Source: Drosophila miranda (lineage: Eukaryota > Arthropoda > Insecta > Diptera > Drosophilidae). From it: a stretch of DNA of 64,000 nt. Numbering within the stretch: the first letter of the stretch is position 1; each line of letters starts with the position of its first letter. Location: contig NW_022881614.1 of NCBI RefSeq assembly GCF_003369915.1, forward strand, positions 10,003,001 through 10,067,000. The letters run 5' to 3'. The notes beneath the pieces are model-generated. The model did no database searches. It saw only the letters and a program-made list of their open reading frames with translations, and had not been told where the DNA came from. Made by a program: the position numbers and the translations under genes. Below, piece after piece: positions 1 to 12,509 of the stretch.

Positions 1-3000
1 CCTGCGTTGTGAGCGTCGGTTATTATTTCTTTTTCTAATGACTTCGGTATTGCCAGCAAGTCCGTGCCTTGCACCACTTTGTATACGAGACCAGCCTTCA
101 ACTTAAAGTTGTCATATGGTTTACTTTTCAAAATTTCGGAAACTGCTTTGATCATCGTATCCTCCTGCTGGGCTTTCTTAATTCTTCCTGTGACTTCCGA
201 AGATACCATCATGACATCAATTGGGTACCTATTCAGGCAATCCACATGCTTCAGCCGTTCTCCTGGTCTGTGTTCCACTTCAAAGTCGTAGTCCTGCAAG
301 TACAGGACCCATTGGGCTACCTCCCGCGGAACGTCCTTCTTGCTTAACGTTTGCTTGAAAGCAGCGCAATCCGTTACGAGCTTAAAGTTGGTTCCAAGTA
401 TGTACTGACGAAATTTTTTGCACGCTAGGAAAATTGCTTTGGCTTCCTGTATATAGCTATGCTGTCGTGCTTCAGATTCCGAGGTTTTCTTACTCCAGAA
501 TAAGATCGGATGCAATTGTCCTTCGTGCAATTGTAACAACGCCGCTGCAAGCCCGTCCTTTGACGCATCAGTGTGTATCTCGGTTTTTGCATTCCTGCGA
601 TAAAGTTTCAAGACCGGCTCTTTCACCAATGCTTCCTTTAATGTAGCGAACGCCTGCTGCTCCTCCAGACTCATTTTAAATGGGACATCTTTTCGCAGCA
701 GATTGGTCAGTGGTTTGGCGATTAGCGAATAGTTTCTTATGAATTTACGGAAAAACCCAGTTAACCCTAAAAACGACTGCACAGCCTTTATGTTTTTCGG
801 CATCGGGAACTTGCTGACGGCTTTGGTTTTCTCCAACACAGGCTTGATTTCCCCTCCTCCAACTTGATGACCCAAAAATGTAATGGTCGACTGCAGAAAT
901 CGGCACTTCTTCCACTTCATCTTCAGCCCGTATTCAGCTGCAGCATTAAAAACCTTCTTCAGCTTTCCCAGGCATTCGTCGGCGGTTTCAGCGTGTATAA
1001 CGATATCGTCCATGTACAGGTCAAGAATATTTTCATTTATAAGGTTTTGAAATACAAAACTTATAAAACGGATGAAAACTGCTGGCGAATTGCAAAAACC
1101 GAAAGGCGCACGGTTGAACTCAAAGAGGCCTTCCTTCGTTATGAACGCCGTATATTTTTTGCTGCTTTCTTCCACAGGAACGTGGAAAAACCCATTTTCT
1201 AAGTCCATGATGGTGAACACCTTAGCATTTTCCAGTTTTTCCAGCACCTCTTCAACGATTGGAACGGGAAAGCAATCTTTCAAGACCATCTTGTTCAACT
1301 GACGATAGTCCACGCAGACCCGGCTGCTCCCATCCTTTTTCTTGACAATTACAGTCCGACTGGCGAAATTTGATGATGAGCGTCGTATTATCCCAGCGTT
1401 GGCCCATTCATCGATCTGCTGCTTGACAACGTCGGCTTCGCTAATGGCCACTCGACTTGGCGAATGTCGAAACGGCGCTATTTTCTCGTCCGGTACGATC
1501 TTCAGCATGATCGGGCACACTGCAGTCTGCTTCTTTTCAGTAAAGTCCTGAATCATTGATTGGACGGCATCTCTGAACTGCGATGGAATGTTTATGTCAG
1601 TATTTGCTTCGACCACGTTGTAAATACTTATCTGTTTGGTGTGCTCAGTTTCCTCCCCCGGCAGGGGAGAAAACTTATATCCTCCTGGCGTTGATGTCAT
1701 TGTGAACTTGGATATAAAGTCGTGTCCAAGCAACAATTCGCATCCGACGGCATGATCGGCCACCACAAGGAATTTGTGTGCCAGTCGCATTCCGTCGATC
1801 TCCACTTCTGCCGTAAACTGCCCAGCGGAGCGTGTGATGTTGTTTCCAAGTCCCCTCAAAGTTGACGAACTGGCTTGCAGATGGATACCACTCATTTTGC
1901 CGAATACTGACATCTTTAATAGGGAAACATCTGCACCGGTGTCTATGAGCCCCTTGACTTGCACGTCGTTAATTTTAAGAGACTTCAGGCGTTTTTCCTC
2001 ATGTGCAACGTTTACGGCAGCAGCACTCGGGCAATCCTTAGACATGTGTCCAGTCTGATTGCAGCGGAAACACTTTAATGCAGCTCGGCAATCCTTGCGT
2101 AGATGCTCCTGGGATCCACAATTGTAGCAGTGTTGCTTCCTTTCATATTTGGTGAAATTGGACTTCTTTCCGAACGGCTGTGAGTCTTTTTGTTTCGGGG
2201 CCAAGCCCCATCAACCGCGAGCGTTCTTTCGTAGATTTCGTACTTCTCTCGCAGCTGCTTGTATGAGCTGCATCCATACAAGGTGTACTTATAATCCGTT
2301 TTTAAATTGAGTCCGTCGACGATGTATCGAATCACCGACTCCGTGTCTGTTGTCCCACGTGCAGCAATGCGTTTCATCTGTAGTATATATTCGTGAAAAC
2401 TTTCGCCGGCAATCTTCACTCGCATTGACAATTGATTGTGAATTTGCGCACTGCATAAACGCTCACACTCAAACTCCTGTAAAAGTTGGTGACGCAATTG
2501 GCCGTACTCATACACTGCTGTGGACTCGAGAAAAAGAGCGGCTGTACCTGTCATTTTTGCTCGGGATTGCACGTATTTTTGTTTGTCATTTAGTCCGTAT
2601 GCTTCAGCGTTTAGCTCGAAGTTAATAAACCACTGCTGTACCGACATATTTTCTCCGTTGAATTCTGGAATAATTTTGGCAAAATTTTCCACTACCAGCT
2701 TTGCATCATTTTTCTTGTCAATTTCATCAGCATTTATTTTCATCGAGAGCAGTTGAACCAGCTGTTGGAGCGTCTGTGTGTTTTCTTCTAGGAGTGTTGA
2801 CCTCATCGCTTCCGCGTTCGCGTTTTGCTGCATATTCCCGGCTGGTGGTCCACTTGTATTTTCCATTATAATTCTACTGCGCAATACTCTTGTGGGCAGC
2901 CGGCTTGAAACAACCCTTTTTTCTCGGTTCTTCTTTTCACCCACTCGCTGTCTCGCTTCCTCTGCTTGCGGCTTCTGAGAGTCTAATGCGCAGTTTTTTT

Positions 3001-3064
3001 GCACCGAATTTTTGCTTTTCCGTCCCGCTTCGTCTGCTGCCGGCTTCTGAGACATGAGACACAC
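1..3064 (-). pseudogene. gag-pol of tandem gypsy copy A (partial, frameshifted)
   Basis: Gag opens at 3064 and reads through the capsid-like part to about 2205. There copy A has one C fewer than copy B in a run of C (about 2208-2213), so the frame leaves Gag just before the zinc knuckles and stops at 2075. Downstream, the retropepsin motif IDTGADVSLL, RT with YMDD and RNase H can be followed in the other frame to the window edge, nearly identical to copy B. The Tyr codon that is a stop in copy B (7087) is still TAC here. The two copies therefore carry different inactivating changes. Confidence 0.85.
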
Positions 3065-3105
3065 AATTTTTGATTTTTTCCACTTTACACAGGCAGTACG
3101 CGACT

Positions 3106-3120
3106 GGTTGAGCCCCCAAA
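3106..3120 (-). promoter_or_regulatory. Primer-binding site next to the shared LTR
   Basis: Directly inside the LTR the minus strand reads TTTGGGGGCTCAACC. TGGGGGCTC followed by a C-rich stretch resembles primer-binding sites that pair with tRNA-Pro. The same sequence sits at 7620-7634 next to the other LTR. The tRNA assignment is a guess from the first nine bases. Confidence 0.5.
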
Positions 3121-3455
3121 TGTAAGATATTATTTAGAGTATTGTTTATTCGTATTATTATCGCGGTGGCCTGGTATGTGTGCTTACAAAAGTTTTTAAT
3201 GTTACGGCTTATTTCTGCTGATTTTCTGCTGCTGCTTGAGTCGCGTCCGTATGCTGCTGTTCTCTCCCTTTCACTGCTTCGCTCGGTTCCTCTTCTTCTC
3301 TGTCCGCTGTTGATCTGCTGCTGTTACTACTGCTGTTGCTGCTGCTGTTACTACTGCTGTTGCTGCTAATCAGCTGTTCCTCTGCTGCTGTTATTACTGC
3401 TGTTGCTTATCTCCGCTGCCCCCTCAATAGGCCAGCTGGCCCACTCCTTCTTACA
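3121..3455 (-). repeat. 335-bp LTR shared by gypsy copies A and B
   Basis: It begins TGTAAGATAT and ends CTTCTTACA on the plus strand, giving TG...CA ends on the minus strand. It matches 7635-7969 over its full length with one clear difference (near 3134). It is the 3' LTR of copy B and the 5' LTR of copy A. It holds an imperfect CTG/CTA repeat at about 3310-3415. Confidence 0.9.
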
Positions 3456-3469
3456 CTCGGTCATCCTGA

Positions 3470-6400
3470 TTAGTCATCAGTCCCTGATGACCATGCGTCC
3501 TCGTTTTCTACAGAGAAGCTCCATAGTTTCATGTTATCATTGCTTGTGGTCGTATTGCTTGGTCCTTCGACGTCTGCTGCCTTCCGAACATTATAGCGTC
3601 CGCCTCGTTTCACGTTGGTTATTTCGTATGGTCCTAAGAATTCGCTGGCCATCTTTCTTCCGGTTACAAATTGTGTTCTACGTATGGCTACGAGATCTCC
3701 GACCTTGTATCCGTATTCGCATTTCCGCTTTTTATCGAATTGTTCCTTGTATCTGTCCTGGGCCTGCTGAATATTTTCTTTTGCCTCTTGTCGCATCTTT
3801 TGCCTCTCGTCTTCAAAATTATCAACCATCTCTTTTTCTATTAGCTGAAGTATGTCGCTATCCGGTCCACAACGCATTTTTACCCCGATCATCAGCTCAA
3901 ATGGACAACGCTTTGTAGACACATGAACAGTGCTGTTAATAGCCCTCTGAACTCGCGGTACGAACTTATACCATCTTCCAGGTTCCTCCGACGACAATTT
4001 GGAAATGATGCTCAGAATAGATCGGTTTACAACGCGTACAATTTGTCCGTTTCCTCTTGGTACCCCTGTGGTGCTCCATATGTGTTCGATTTTCTTTTCC
4101 TTGACAAACTCCTCAAAGCTTGAAGATATAAATGCTGCTCCACGATCGCTTACTATGCGTGCCGGATTACCAAATACATCAGACCACTCCCTTAACTTCT
4201 TGAGAACTTCGTCTGCTCCTGTTGTTTTTGTGGGATACATCCATACGAACTTACTGAAGCTATCAACCATTGCGAAGATGTACTTGTACTGCTTGAAGTA
4301 GCATCCATAGGCCCAAGGTGATCCACGTGTATAGTATACAGCGGCTGTGATCCTTTGTCAATTTGATGCAGAAATCCCTCTTTTTTTCCAAGCTTTTTGT
4401 TGTAGATTATACATTTCATACAGTTTCCTATGATCTGCATTACTTTTCCTTCCAGATGTGGAATCCAATAGCTCTGCTGTACGGTATGCATTGTTTTTTG
4501 AGCGGCAAAGTGTCCTGCGTTGTGAGCGTCGGTTATTATTTCTTTTTCTAATGACTTCGGTATTGCCAGCAAGTCCGTGCCTTGCACCACTTTGTATACG
4601 AGACCAGCCTTCAACTTAAAGTTGTCATATGGTTTACTTTTCAAAATTTCGGAAACTGCTTTGATCATCGTATCCTCCTGCTGGGCTTTCTTAATTCTTC
4701 CTGTGACTTCCGAAGATACCATCATGACATCAACTGGGTACCTATTCAGGCAATCCACATGCTTCAGCCGTTCTCCTGGTCTGTGTTCCACTTCAAAGTC
4801 GTAGTCCTGCAAGTACAGGACCCATTGGGCTACCTCCCGCGGAACGTCCTTCTTGCTTAACGTTTGCTTGAAAGCAGCGCAATCCGTTACGAGCTTAAAG
4901 TTGGTTCCAAGTATGTACTGACGAAATTTTTTGCACGCTAGGAAAATTGCTTTGGCTTCCTGTATATAGCTATGCTGTCGTGCTTCAGATTCCGAGGTTT
5001 TCTTACTCCAGAATAAGATCGGATGCAATTGTCCTTCGTGCAATTGTAACAACGCCGCTGCAAGCCCGTCCTTTGACGCATCAGTGTGTATCTCGGTTTT
5101 TGCATTCCTGCGATAAAGTTTCAAGACCGGCTCTTTCACCAATGCTTCCTTTAATGTAGCGAACGCCTGCTGCTCCTCCAGACTCATTTTAAATGGGACA
5201 TCTTTTCGCAGCAGATTGGTCAGTGGTTTGGCGATTAGCGAATAGTTTCTTATGAATTTACGGAAAAACCCAGTTAACCCTAAAAACGACTGCACAGCCT
5301 TTATGTTTTTCGGCATCGGGAACTTGCTGACGGCTTTGGTTTTCTCCAATCCAGGCTTGATTTCCCCTCCTCCAACTTGATGACCCAAAAATGTAATGGT
5401 CGACTGCAGAAATCGGCACTTCTTCCACTTCATCTTCAGCCCGTATTCAGCTGCAGCATTAAAAACCTTCTTCAGCTTTCCCAGGCATTCGTCGGCGGTT
5501 TCAGCGTGTATAACGATATCGTCCATGTACAGGTCAAGAATATTTTCATTTATAAGGTTTTGAAATACAAAACTTATAAAACGGATGAAAACTGCTGGCG
5601 AATTGCAAAAACCGAAAGGCGCACGGTTGAACTCAAAGAGGCCTTCCTTCGTTATGAACGCCGTATATTTTTTGCTGCTTTCTTCCACAGGAACGTGGAA
5701 AAACCCATTTTCTAAGTCCATGATGGTGAACACCTTAGCATTTTCCAGTTTTTCCAGCACCTCTTCAACGATTGGAACGGGAAAGCAATCTTTCAAGACC
5801 ATCTTGTTCAACTGACGATAGTCCACGCAGACCCGGCTGCTCCCATCCTTTTTCTTGACAATTACAGTCCGACTGGCGAAATTTGATGATGAGCGTCGTA
5901 TTATCCCAGCGTTGGCCCATTCATCGATCTGCTGCTTGACAACGTCGGCTTCGCTGATTGCCACTCGACTTGGCGAATGTCGAAACGGCACTATTTTCTC
6001 GTCCGGTACGATCTTCAGCATGATCGGGCACACTGCAGTCTGCTTCTTTTCAGTAAAGTCCTGAATCATTGATTGGACGGCATCTCTGAACTGCGATGGA
6101 ATGTTTATGTCAGTATTTGCTTCGACCACGTTGTAAATACTTATCTGTTTGGTGTGCTCAGTTTCCTCCCCCGGCAGGGGAGAAAACTTATATCCTCCTG
6201 GCGTTGATGTCATTGTGAACTTGGATATAAAGTCGTGTCCAAGCAACAATTCGCATCCGACGGCATGATCGGCCACCACAAGGAATTTGTGTGCCAGTCG
6301 CATTCCGTCGATCTCCACTTCTGCCGTAAACTGCCCAGCGGAGCGTGTGATGTTGTTTCCAAGTCCCCTCAAAGTTGACGAACTGGCTTGCAGATGGATA

Positions 6401-7578
6401 CCACTCATTTTGCCGAATACTGACATCTTTAATAGGGAAACATCTGCACCGGTGTCTATGAGCCCCTTGACTTGCACGTCGTTAATTTTAATAAACTTCA
6501 GGCGTTTTTCCTCATGTGCAACGTTTACGGCAGCAGCACTCGGGCAATCCTTAGACATGTGTCCAGTCTGATTGCAGCGGAAACACTTTAATGCAGCTCG
6601 GCAATCCTTGCGTAGATGCTCCTGGGATCCACAATTGTAGCAGTGTTGCTTCCTTTCATATTTGGTGAAATTGGACTTCTTTCCGAACGGCTGTGAGTCT
6701 TTTTGTTTCGGGGCCAAGCCCCCATCAACCGCGGGCGTTCTTTCGTAGATTTCGTACTTCTCTCGCAGCTGCTTGTATGAGCTGCATCCATACAAGGTGT
6801 ACTTATAATCCGTTTTTAAATTGAGTCCGTCGACGATGTATCGAATCACCGACTCCGTGTCTGTTGTCCCACGTGCAGCAATGCGTTTCATCTGTAGTAT
6901 ATATTCGTGAAAACTTTCGCCGGCAATCTTCACTCGCATTGACAATTGATTGTGAATTTGCGCACTGCATAAACGCTCACACTCAAACTCCTGTAAAAGT
7001 TGGTGACGCAATTGGCCGTACTCATACACTGCTGTGGACTCGAGAAAAAGAGCGGCTGTACCTGTCATTTTTGCTCGGGATTGCACCTATTTTTGTTTGT
7101 CATTTAGTCCGTATGCTTCAGCGTTTAGCTCGAAGTTAATAAACCACTGCTGTACCGACATATTTTCTCCGTTGAATTCTGGAATAATTTTGGCAAAATT
7201 TTCCACTACCAGCTTTGCATCATTTTTCTTGTCAATTTCATCAGCATTTATTTTCATCGAGAGCAGTTGAACCAGCTGTTGGAGCGTCTGTGTGTTTTCT
7301 TCTAGGAGTGTTGACCTCATCGCTTCCGCGTTCGCGTTTTGCTGCATATTCCCGGCTGGTGGTCCACTTGTATTTTCCATTATAATTCTACTGCGCAATA
7401 CTCTTGTGGGCAGCCGGCTTGAAACAACCCTTTTTTCTCGGTTCTTCTTTTCACCCACTCGCAGTCTCGCTTCCTCTGCTTGCGGCTTCTGAGAGTCTAA
7501 TGCGCAGTTTTTTTGCACCGAATTTTTGCTTTTCCGTCCCGCTTCGTCTGCTGCCGGCTTCTGAGACATGAGACACAC
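3470..7578 (-). pseudogene. gag-pol of gypsy copy B (one nonsense, one frameshift)
   Basis: Gag starts near 7578 (MCLMSQKP) or at the internal MENTSGPP near 7378. A TAC-to-TAG change at 7087 stops Gag after NDKQK; the frame then runs open from 7086 to 4192. In order it shows zinc knuckles CYNCGSQEHLRKDC and CFRCNQTGHMSKDC, retropepsin IDTGADVSLL, RT with YMDD, RNase H (HTDASKDGL) and the integrase zinc region. A frameshift near 4280 moves the integrase core into 4270-3470. The core keeps SDRG, but the third catalytic position is Val instead of Glu (4037-4039). The frame ends SSGTDD shortly before the LTR. Gag and Pol share one frame in this family. Function of this copy is improbable. Confidence 0.9.
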
Positions 7579-7634
7579 AATTTTTGATTTTTTCCACTTT
7601 ACACAGGCAGTACGCGACTGGTTGAGCCCCCAAA

Positions 7635-7969
7635 TGTAAGATATTATTCAGAGTATTGTTTATTCGTATTATTATCGCGGTGGCCTGGTATGTGTGCTTA
7701 CAAAAGTTTTTAATGTTACGGCTTATTTCTGCTGATTTTCTGCTGCTGCTTGAGTCGCGTCCGTATGCTGCTGTTCTCTCCCTTTCACTGCTTCGCTCGG
7801 TTCCTCTTCTTCTCTGTCCGCTGTTGATCTGCTGCTGTTACTACTGCTGTTGCTGCTGCTGTTACTACTGCTGTTGCTGCTAATCAGCTGTTCCTCTGCT
7901 GCTGTTATTACTGCTGTTGCTTATCTCCGCTGCCCCCTCAATAGGCCAGCTGGCCCACTCCTTCTTACA
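7635..7969 (-). repeat. 335-bp LTR, 5' LTR of gypsy copy B
   Basis: Full-length match to 3121-3455 with the same TG...CA ends. Near identity of the two LTRs argues for recent insertion or recent exchange. Immediately to the right, DINE-1-like sequence begins in mid-element, so the array interrupted a DINE copy. Confidence 0.9.
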
Positions 7970-8842
7970 TACATATATATTCTTGATCAGCATCAATAGC
8001 CGAGTCGATTGAGCCCTGTCTGTCTGTCCGTCTGTCCGTCCGTCCGTCCGTCCGTCTGTTCGTCCCCTTCAGCGCCTAGTGCTCAAAGACTATAAGAGCT
8101 AAAGCAACAATGTTTTGGATCCAGATTTCTGTGATATGTCACTGCTACAAAAATATTTCAAAACTTTGCCCCGCCCACTTCCGCCCCACAAACGACGAAA
8201 ATCTGTGGCATCCCCATTTTTAAAGATACGATAAAACCAAAAACGCGTAGAGGATGACTATATGTTCTAGAGTGTAAAATCTCAACCAGATCGTATAATT
8301 ATTATAGCCAGAATCAAGAAAACAATTTCATTCTTTCTCGCTCTGTCTCTCTCTAACACACAGGTTTCATGGTCGGTTTTGCCAATTGCAAAATATGAGT
8401 TCAAGGATCTCAGAACCTATAAGAGCCAGAGCAACCAAATTTGGTATCCACACTCCTGTGATATCGGCCCTTGACCGTTTCGTGTCCAAATTTCGCCACA
8501 CCCCATTCCGCCCACACAAAGGACGAAAATCTGTTGCATCCACAATATTGCAGATTCGAGAAAACTAAAAACGCAGAATCATAGATAACGACCATATCTA
8601 TCAGACTGCTGAATCTGGATCAGATCAGATAATTTTTATAGCCAAAAGGAACAAATCAATTTTCAGTGGCTACGCAGCGCCCGACGCCACGCTCAGACTG
8701 ATTTTCTGTCTCTCTCGCACGCACTCTTTGTCGTGCCGCTTAATATTAACTGCGTCTGCCGGAGGAGAGCCATACTGACTTAGTATCGGGTATAACTGTA
8801 GAGTTGCGGTGTCCGCAGCAACTCACAACGTTCCCCCTCGTT
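7970..8842 (+). mobile_element. DINE-1-like (INE-1/SGM/ISY) repeat, 5' part cut off by gypsy insertion
   Basis: It starts at TATATATTCTTGATCAGC, missing the ATACCCGATACTC head seen in the other copies. It then has the CTGTCCGTC microsatellite, the CGCCCAC-rich middle and the tail that ends ACGTTCCCCCTCGTT. It carries no coding capacity. The family is a Helentron-derived non-autonomous repeat very abundant in Drosophila; assignment is from its hallmark internal phrases. Confidence 0.75.
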
Positions 8843-9331
8843 ATTATTTGATTTGCGTTGCACATCCAGACACCCTTGCCACTGCTTCACAGTCGAATTT
8901 AATTAATTGCGTTTATTGTTAAATGATTTTATTTTTTTGGCAGCTTTAGCAGGGGAGTGCGAGGTATGGCTGGGGGCATGCGCTCGCCAGGGGGCATGCC
9001 TAACCTCCTGTTAGATTTTGGGCTCTGCTTAATTTGTTTGGCATTTGCCTAAATTGAATGGAAATTGATTTTCAATTCAATCGCATTTTTTCCCCCTTTT
9101 AGCTTGTTCTCAATGATGCATGCCACACGCGATGCAAAGCGACAATAAAAGAAATGCCGCTGCATGCCGCTGATGTCCCGAATCTCTCCCTCATTTCTGC
9201 AATTCAGCATAATTCAATCAATGGCTTGCACATGCAACATGCATTATTTGTGTTTTTTTTGTTTTGAATAATTTGATTTTCTGTTGCCATCGGCATGTAA
9301 TTCGTTTGCCAGGGATTCTGTGGTATTTTTT
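8843..9331. other. Non-coding spacer, first copy
   Basis: About 490 bp of AT-rich sequence without a supportable gene, promoter or RNA. It is repeated at 10310-10799. It probably represents old intergenic DNA carried along in the 1467-bp duplication. Confidence 0.6.
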
Positions 9332-10309
9332 TATACCCGATACTCAAAATGAGTATTGGGGAATATTAGATTTGTGGTAAAAGTGGATGTGTGTAACGTC
9401 CAGAAGGAATCGTTTCCCACCCCATAAAGTATATATATTCTTGATCAGCATCAATAGCCGAGTCGATTGAGCCATGTCTGTCTGTCCGTCTGTCCGTCCG
9501 TCCGTCCGTCCGTCTGTCCGTCTGTCCGTCCCCTTCAGCGCCTAGTGCTCAAAGACTATAAGAGCTAAAGCAACAATGTTTTGGATCCAGACTTCTGTGA
9601 TATGTCACTGCTACAAAAATATTTCAAAACTTTGCCCCGCCCACTTCCGCCCCCACAAACGACGAAAATCTGTGGCATCCCCATTTTTAAAGATACGATA
9701 AAACCAAAAACGCGTAGAGGATGACTATATGTTCTAGAGTGTAAAATCTCAACCAGATCGTATAATTATTATAGCCAGAATAAAGAAAACAATTTCATTC
9801 TTTCTCGCTCTGTCTCTCTCTAACACACAGGTTTCATGGTCGGTTTTGCCAATTGCAAAATATGAGTTCAAGGATCTCAGAACCTATAAGAGCCAGAGCA
9901 ACCAAATTTGGTATCCACACTCCTGTGATATCGGCCCTTGACCGTTTCGTGTCCAAATTTCGCCACACCCCATTCCGCCCACACAAAGGACGAAAATCTT
10001 TTGCATCCACAATATTGCAGATTCGAGAAAACTAAAAACGCAGAATCATAGATAACGACCATATCTATCAGACTGCTGAATCTGGATCAGATCAGATAAT
10101 TTTTATAGCCAAAAGGAACAAATCAATTTTCAGTGGCTACGCAGCGCCCGACGCCACGCTCAGACTGATTTTCTGTCTCTCTCGCACGCACTCTTTGTCG
10201 TGCCGCTTAATATTAGCTGCGTCTGCCGGAGGAGAGCCATACTGACTTAGTATCGGGTATAACTGTAGAGTTGCGGTGTCCGCAGCAACTCACAACGTTC
10301 CCCCTCGTT
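9332..10309 (+). mobile_element. DINE-1-like repeat, complete copy
   Basis: It runs from ATACCCGATACTCAAAATGA to the end phrase CGTTCCCCCTCGTT. The first 30 bases form an imperfect inverted repeat (ATACCCGATACTC ... GAGTATTGGG). It contains the (CTGTCCGT)n microsatellite near 9476-9530. No transposase or helicase is encoded. Confidence 0.78.
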
Positions 10310-10799
10310 ATTATTTGATTTGCGTTGCACATCCAGACACCCTTGCCACTGCTTCACAGTCGAATTTAATTAATTGCGTTTATTGTTAAATGATTTTATT
10401 TTTTTGGCAGCTTTAGCAGGGGAGTGCGAGGTATGGCTGGGGGCATGCGCTCGCCAGGTGGCATGCCTAACCTCCTGTTAGATTTTGGGCTCTGCTTAAT
10501 TTGTTTGGCATTTGCCTAAATTGAATGGAAATTGATTTTCAATTCAATCGCATTTTTTCCTCCTTTTAGCTTGTTCTCAATGATGCATGCCACACGCGAT
10601 GCAAAGCGACAATAAAAGAAATGCCGCTGCATGCCGCTGATGTCCCGAATCTCTCCCTCATTTCTGCAATTCAGCATAATTCAATCAATGGCTTGCACAT
10701 GCAACATGCATTATTTGTGTTTTTTTTTGTTTTGAATAATTTGATTTTCTGTTGCCATCGGCATGTAATTCGTTTGCCAGGGATTCTGTGGTATTTTTT
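10310..10799. other. Non-coding spacer, second copy
   Basis: Near-identical to 8843-9331. No gene is visible. A short open frame near 10621 runs straight into the DINE head and has no family resemblance, so it is not annotated as a gene. Confidence 0.6.
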
Positions 10800-11898
10800 T
10801 ATACCCGATACTCAAAATGAGTATTGGGGTATATTAGATTTGTGGTAAAAGTGGATGTGTGTAACGTCCAGAAGGAATCGTTTCCGACCCCATAAAGTAT
10901 ATATATTCTTGATCAGCATCAATAGCCGAGTCGATTGAGCCATGTCTGTCTGTCCGTCTGTCCGTCCGTCCGTCCGTCCGTCTGTCCGTCTGTCCGTCCC
11001 CTTCAGCGCCTAGTGCTCAAAGACTATAAGAGCTAGAGCAACGATGTTTTGGATCCAGACTTCTGTGATATGTCACTGCTTTAAAAATATTTCAAAACTT
11101 CGCCCCGCCCACTTCCGCCCCCACAAAGGACGAAAATCTGTGGCATCCACATTTTTAAAGATACGATAAAACCAAAAACGCAGAATCGTAGAAGATGACA
11201 ATATCTTCTAAAGTGCAAAATCTGAACCAGATCGTATAATTATTATAGCCAGATTCAAGAAAACAATTTCATTCTTTCTCGCTCTGTCTCTCTCTAACAC
11301 ACAGGTTTCATGGTCGGTTTTGCCAATTGCAAAATATGAGTTCAAGGATCTCAGAACCTATAGCAACCAAATTTGGTATCCACACTCCTGTGATATCGGA
11401 CCTTGACCGTTTCGTGTCCAAATTTCGCCACACCCCCTTCCGCCCCCGCAAAGGACGAAAATCTGGGGCATCCACAAATCTCAGAGACTATAAAAGCTAG
11501 AGCAACCAAATTTGGTCCCCGCACTTCTGTTAGATCTCACTATAAAACGTATATCTCAGAATTTCGCCCCACCCCCTTCCGCCCCCACAAAAGACGAAAA
11601 TCTGTTGCATCCACAATATTGCACATTCGAGAAAACTAAAAACGCAGAATCATAGATAATGACCATATCTATCAGATTGCTGAATCTGGATCAGATCGGA
11701 TCATTTTTGTAGCCAAAAGGAACAAATCAATTTGCAGTGGCTACGCAGCCCCCGACGTCACGCTCAGACTGATTTTCTGTCTCTCTCGCACGCACTCTTT
11801 GTCGTGTCGTTTAACATTAGCTGCGTCTGCCGGAGGAGAGCCATACTGACTTAGTATCGGTGCGGTGTCCGCAGCAACTCACAACGTTCCCCCTCGTT
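10800..11898 (+). mobile_element. DINE-1-like repeat, longer variant
   Basis: Same head and tail as the copy at 9332 but with an additional internal segment (about 11400-11600) that repeats the CGCCCCACCCCCTTCCGCCC phrase. The copies at 15654 and 16777 share this extra block, so two length variants coexist. It ends at CCCCCTCGTT just upstream of the WDR60-like gene. Confidence 0.75.
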
Positions 11899-12509
11899 TT
11901 GTTATTGTTGCTATGCACTTGGGTTTGTTGTTGCCAAGGAAACAGGAAAAATTTGTCACAACTCAAAAAGAGGATAGTCTGCATTGCAATTGATTAAATA
12001 TACGTGGCAATTGGCGTTTACTCTATTCACTAAACATTTAAGCTAGCCATTTTGAGGGCATTGGCCGCTATAAAATGTCTAAGAATGCAGCGCGGACAGG
12101 CAGCAAGACAAATGTGAGCCGATAAATGCAATTAATAAGAGAACACTCGCACGGTTAGGCTTTTAATTGATTATATTACACATTTACATTAATTGGCACT
12201 AGAGAGATATTCACAAGCTCACTCAGTACATTTACGTTCCATCCATCTTCACCTGATTTACTGGGTTATTTTTGCAAATATCGCCATTAAGCTCAAAGCA
12301 GAAACACAGCTGCCACGCTAGCACAAGAGCACACACGCATATGCAGAGACTTTTGTCAATCAATTAAAATTAATAAAAGAACACCGACCGATCGCACCCA
12401 AGACACATCTTTTGTTTGGATTATGCCAGTGCTGCACAGCAGCCAGTGTTGCAAAACTTCAAGCACTTAAAATTAACAGGAAATTGAAATTTTTTAGCTC
12501 AGAAATGAA
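11899..12509. other. 5' flank of the WDR60-like pseudogene
   Basis: About 610 bp without an open gene. It probably holds the old promoter and 5' UTR of the downstream gene. No convincing TATA box or initiator was identified. Confidence 0.5.

Larger units (their letters stand above)
1..7969 (-). mobile_element. Tandem Ty3/gypsy LTR-retrotransposon array sharing LTRs
   Basis: Positions 1-3455 recur at 4515-7969 with a constant offset of 4514 and only about a dozen differences seen by eye. Read on the minus strand the order is LTR (7635-7969), internal region, LTR (3121-3455), internal region running off the window. The middle LTR is therefore shared by two elements. The internal region encodes Gag with two zinc knuckles, protease, reverse transcriptase, RNase H and integrase in one long frame. 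No envelope frame is present. Pol order (RT before integrase) places it in Ty3/gypsy. It sits inside a DINE-1-like repeat, whose remainder starts at 7970. The left target flank lies outside the window. Confidence 0.92.
7970..10799 (+). repeat. 1467-bp tandem duplication of DINE copy plus spacer
   Basis: Landmarks recur at a fixed spacing of 1467: 8386 to 9853 and 8842 to 10309. The spacer 8843-9331 recurs at 10310-10799 with a few substitutions and one extra T. The unit therefore includes host spacer and DINE together, so it arose by segmental duplication and not by two transpositions. Confidence 0.85.

Noticed and set aside
3310..3415. CTG/CTA triplet run as a coding polyleucine or polyserine gene
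   Set aside because: It lies wholly within the 335-bp LTR and is identical in the second LTR.
8041..8060. Regular CTGTCCGTC repeats as a CRISPR array
   Set aside because: They are the microsatellite built into every DINE copy; there are no unique spacers, and the genome is eukaryotic.
8386..10062. Paired 60-codon frames in DINE copies
   Set aside because: They recur in every DINE copy on either strand by repetition and have no start context or homology.
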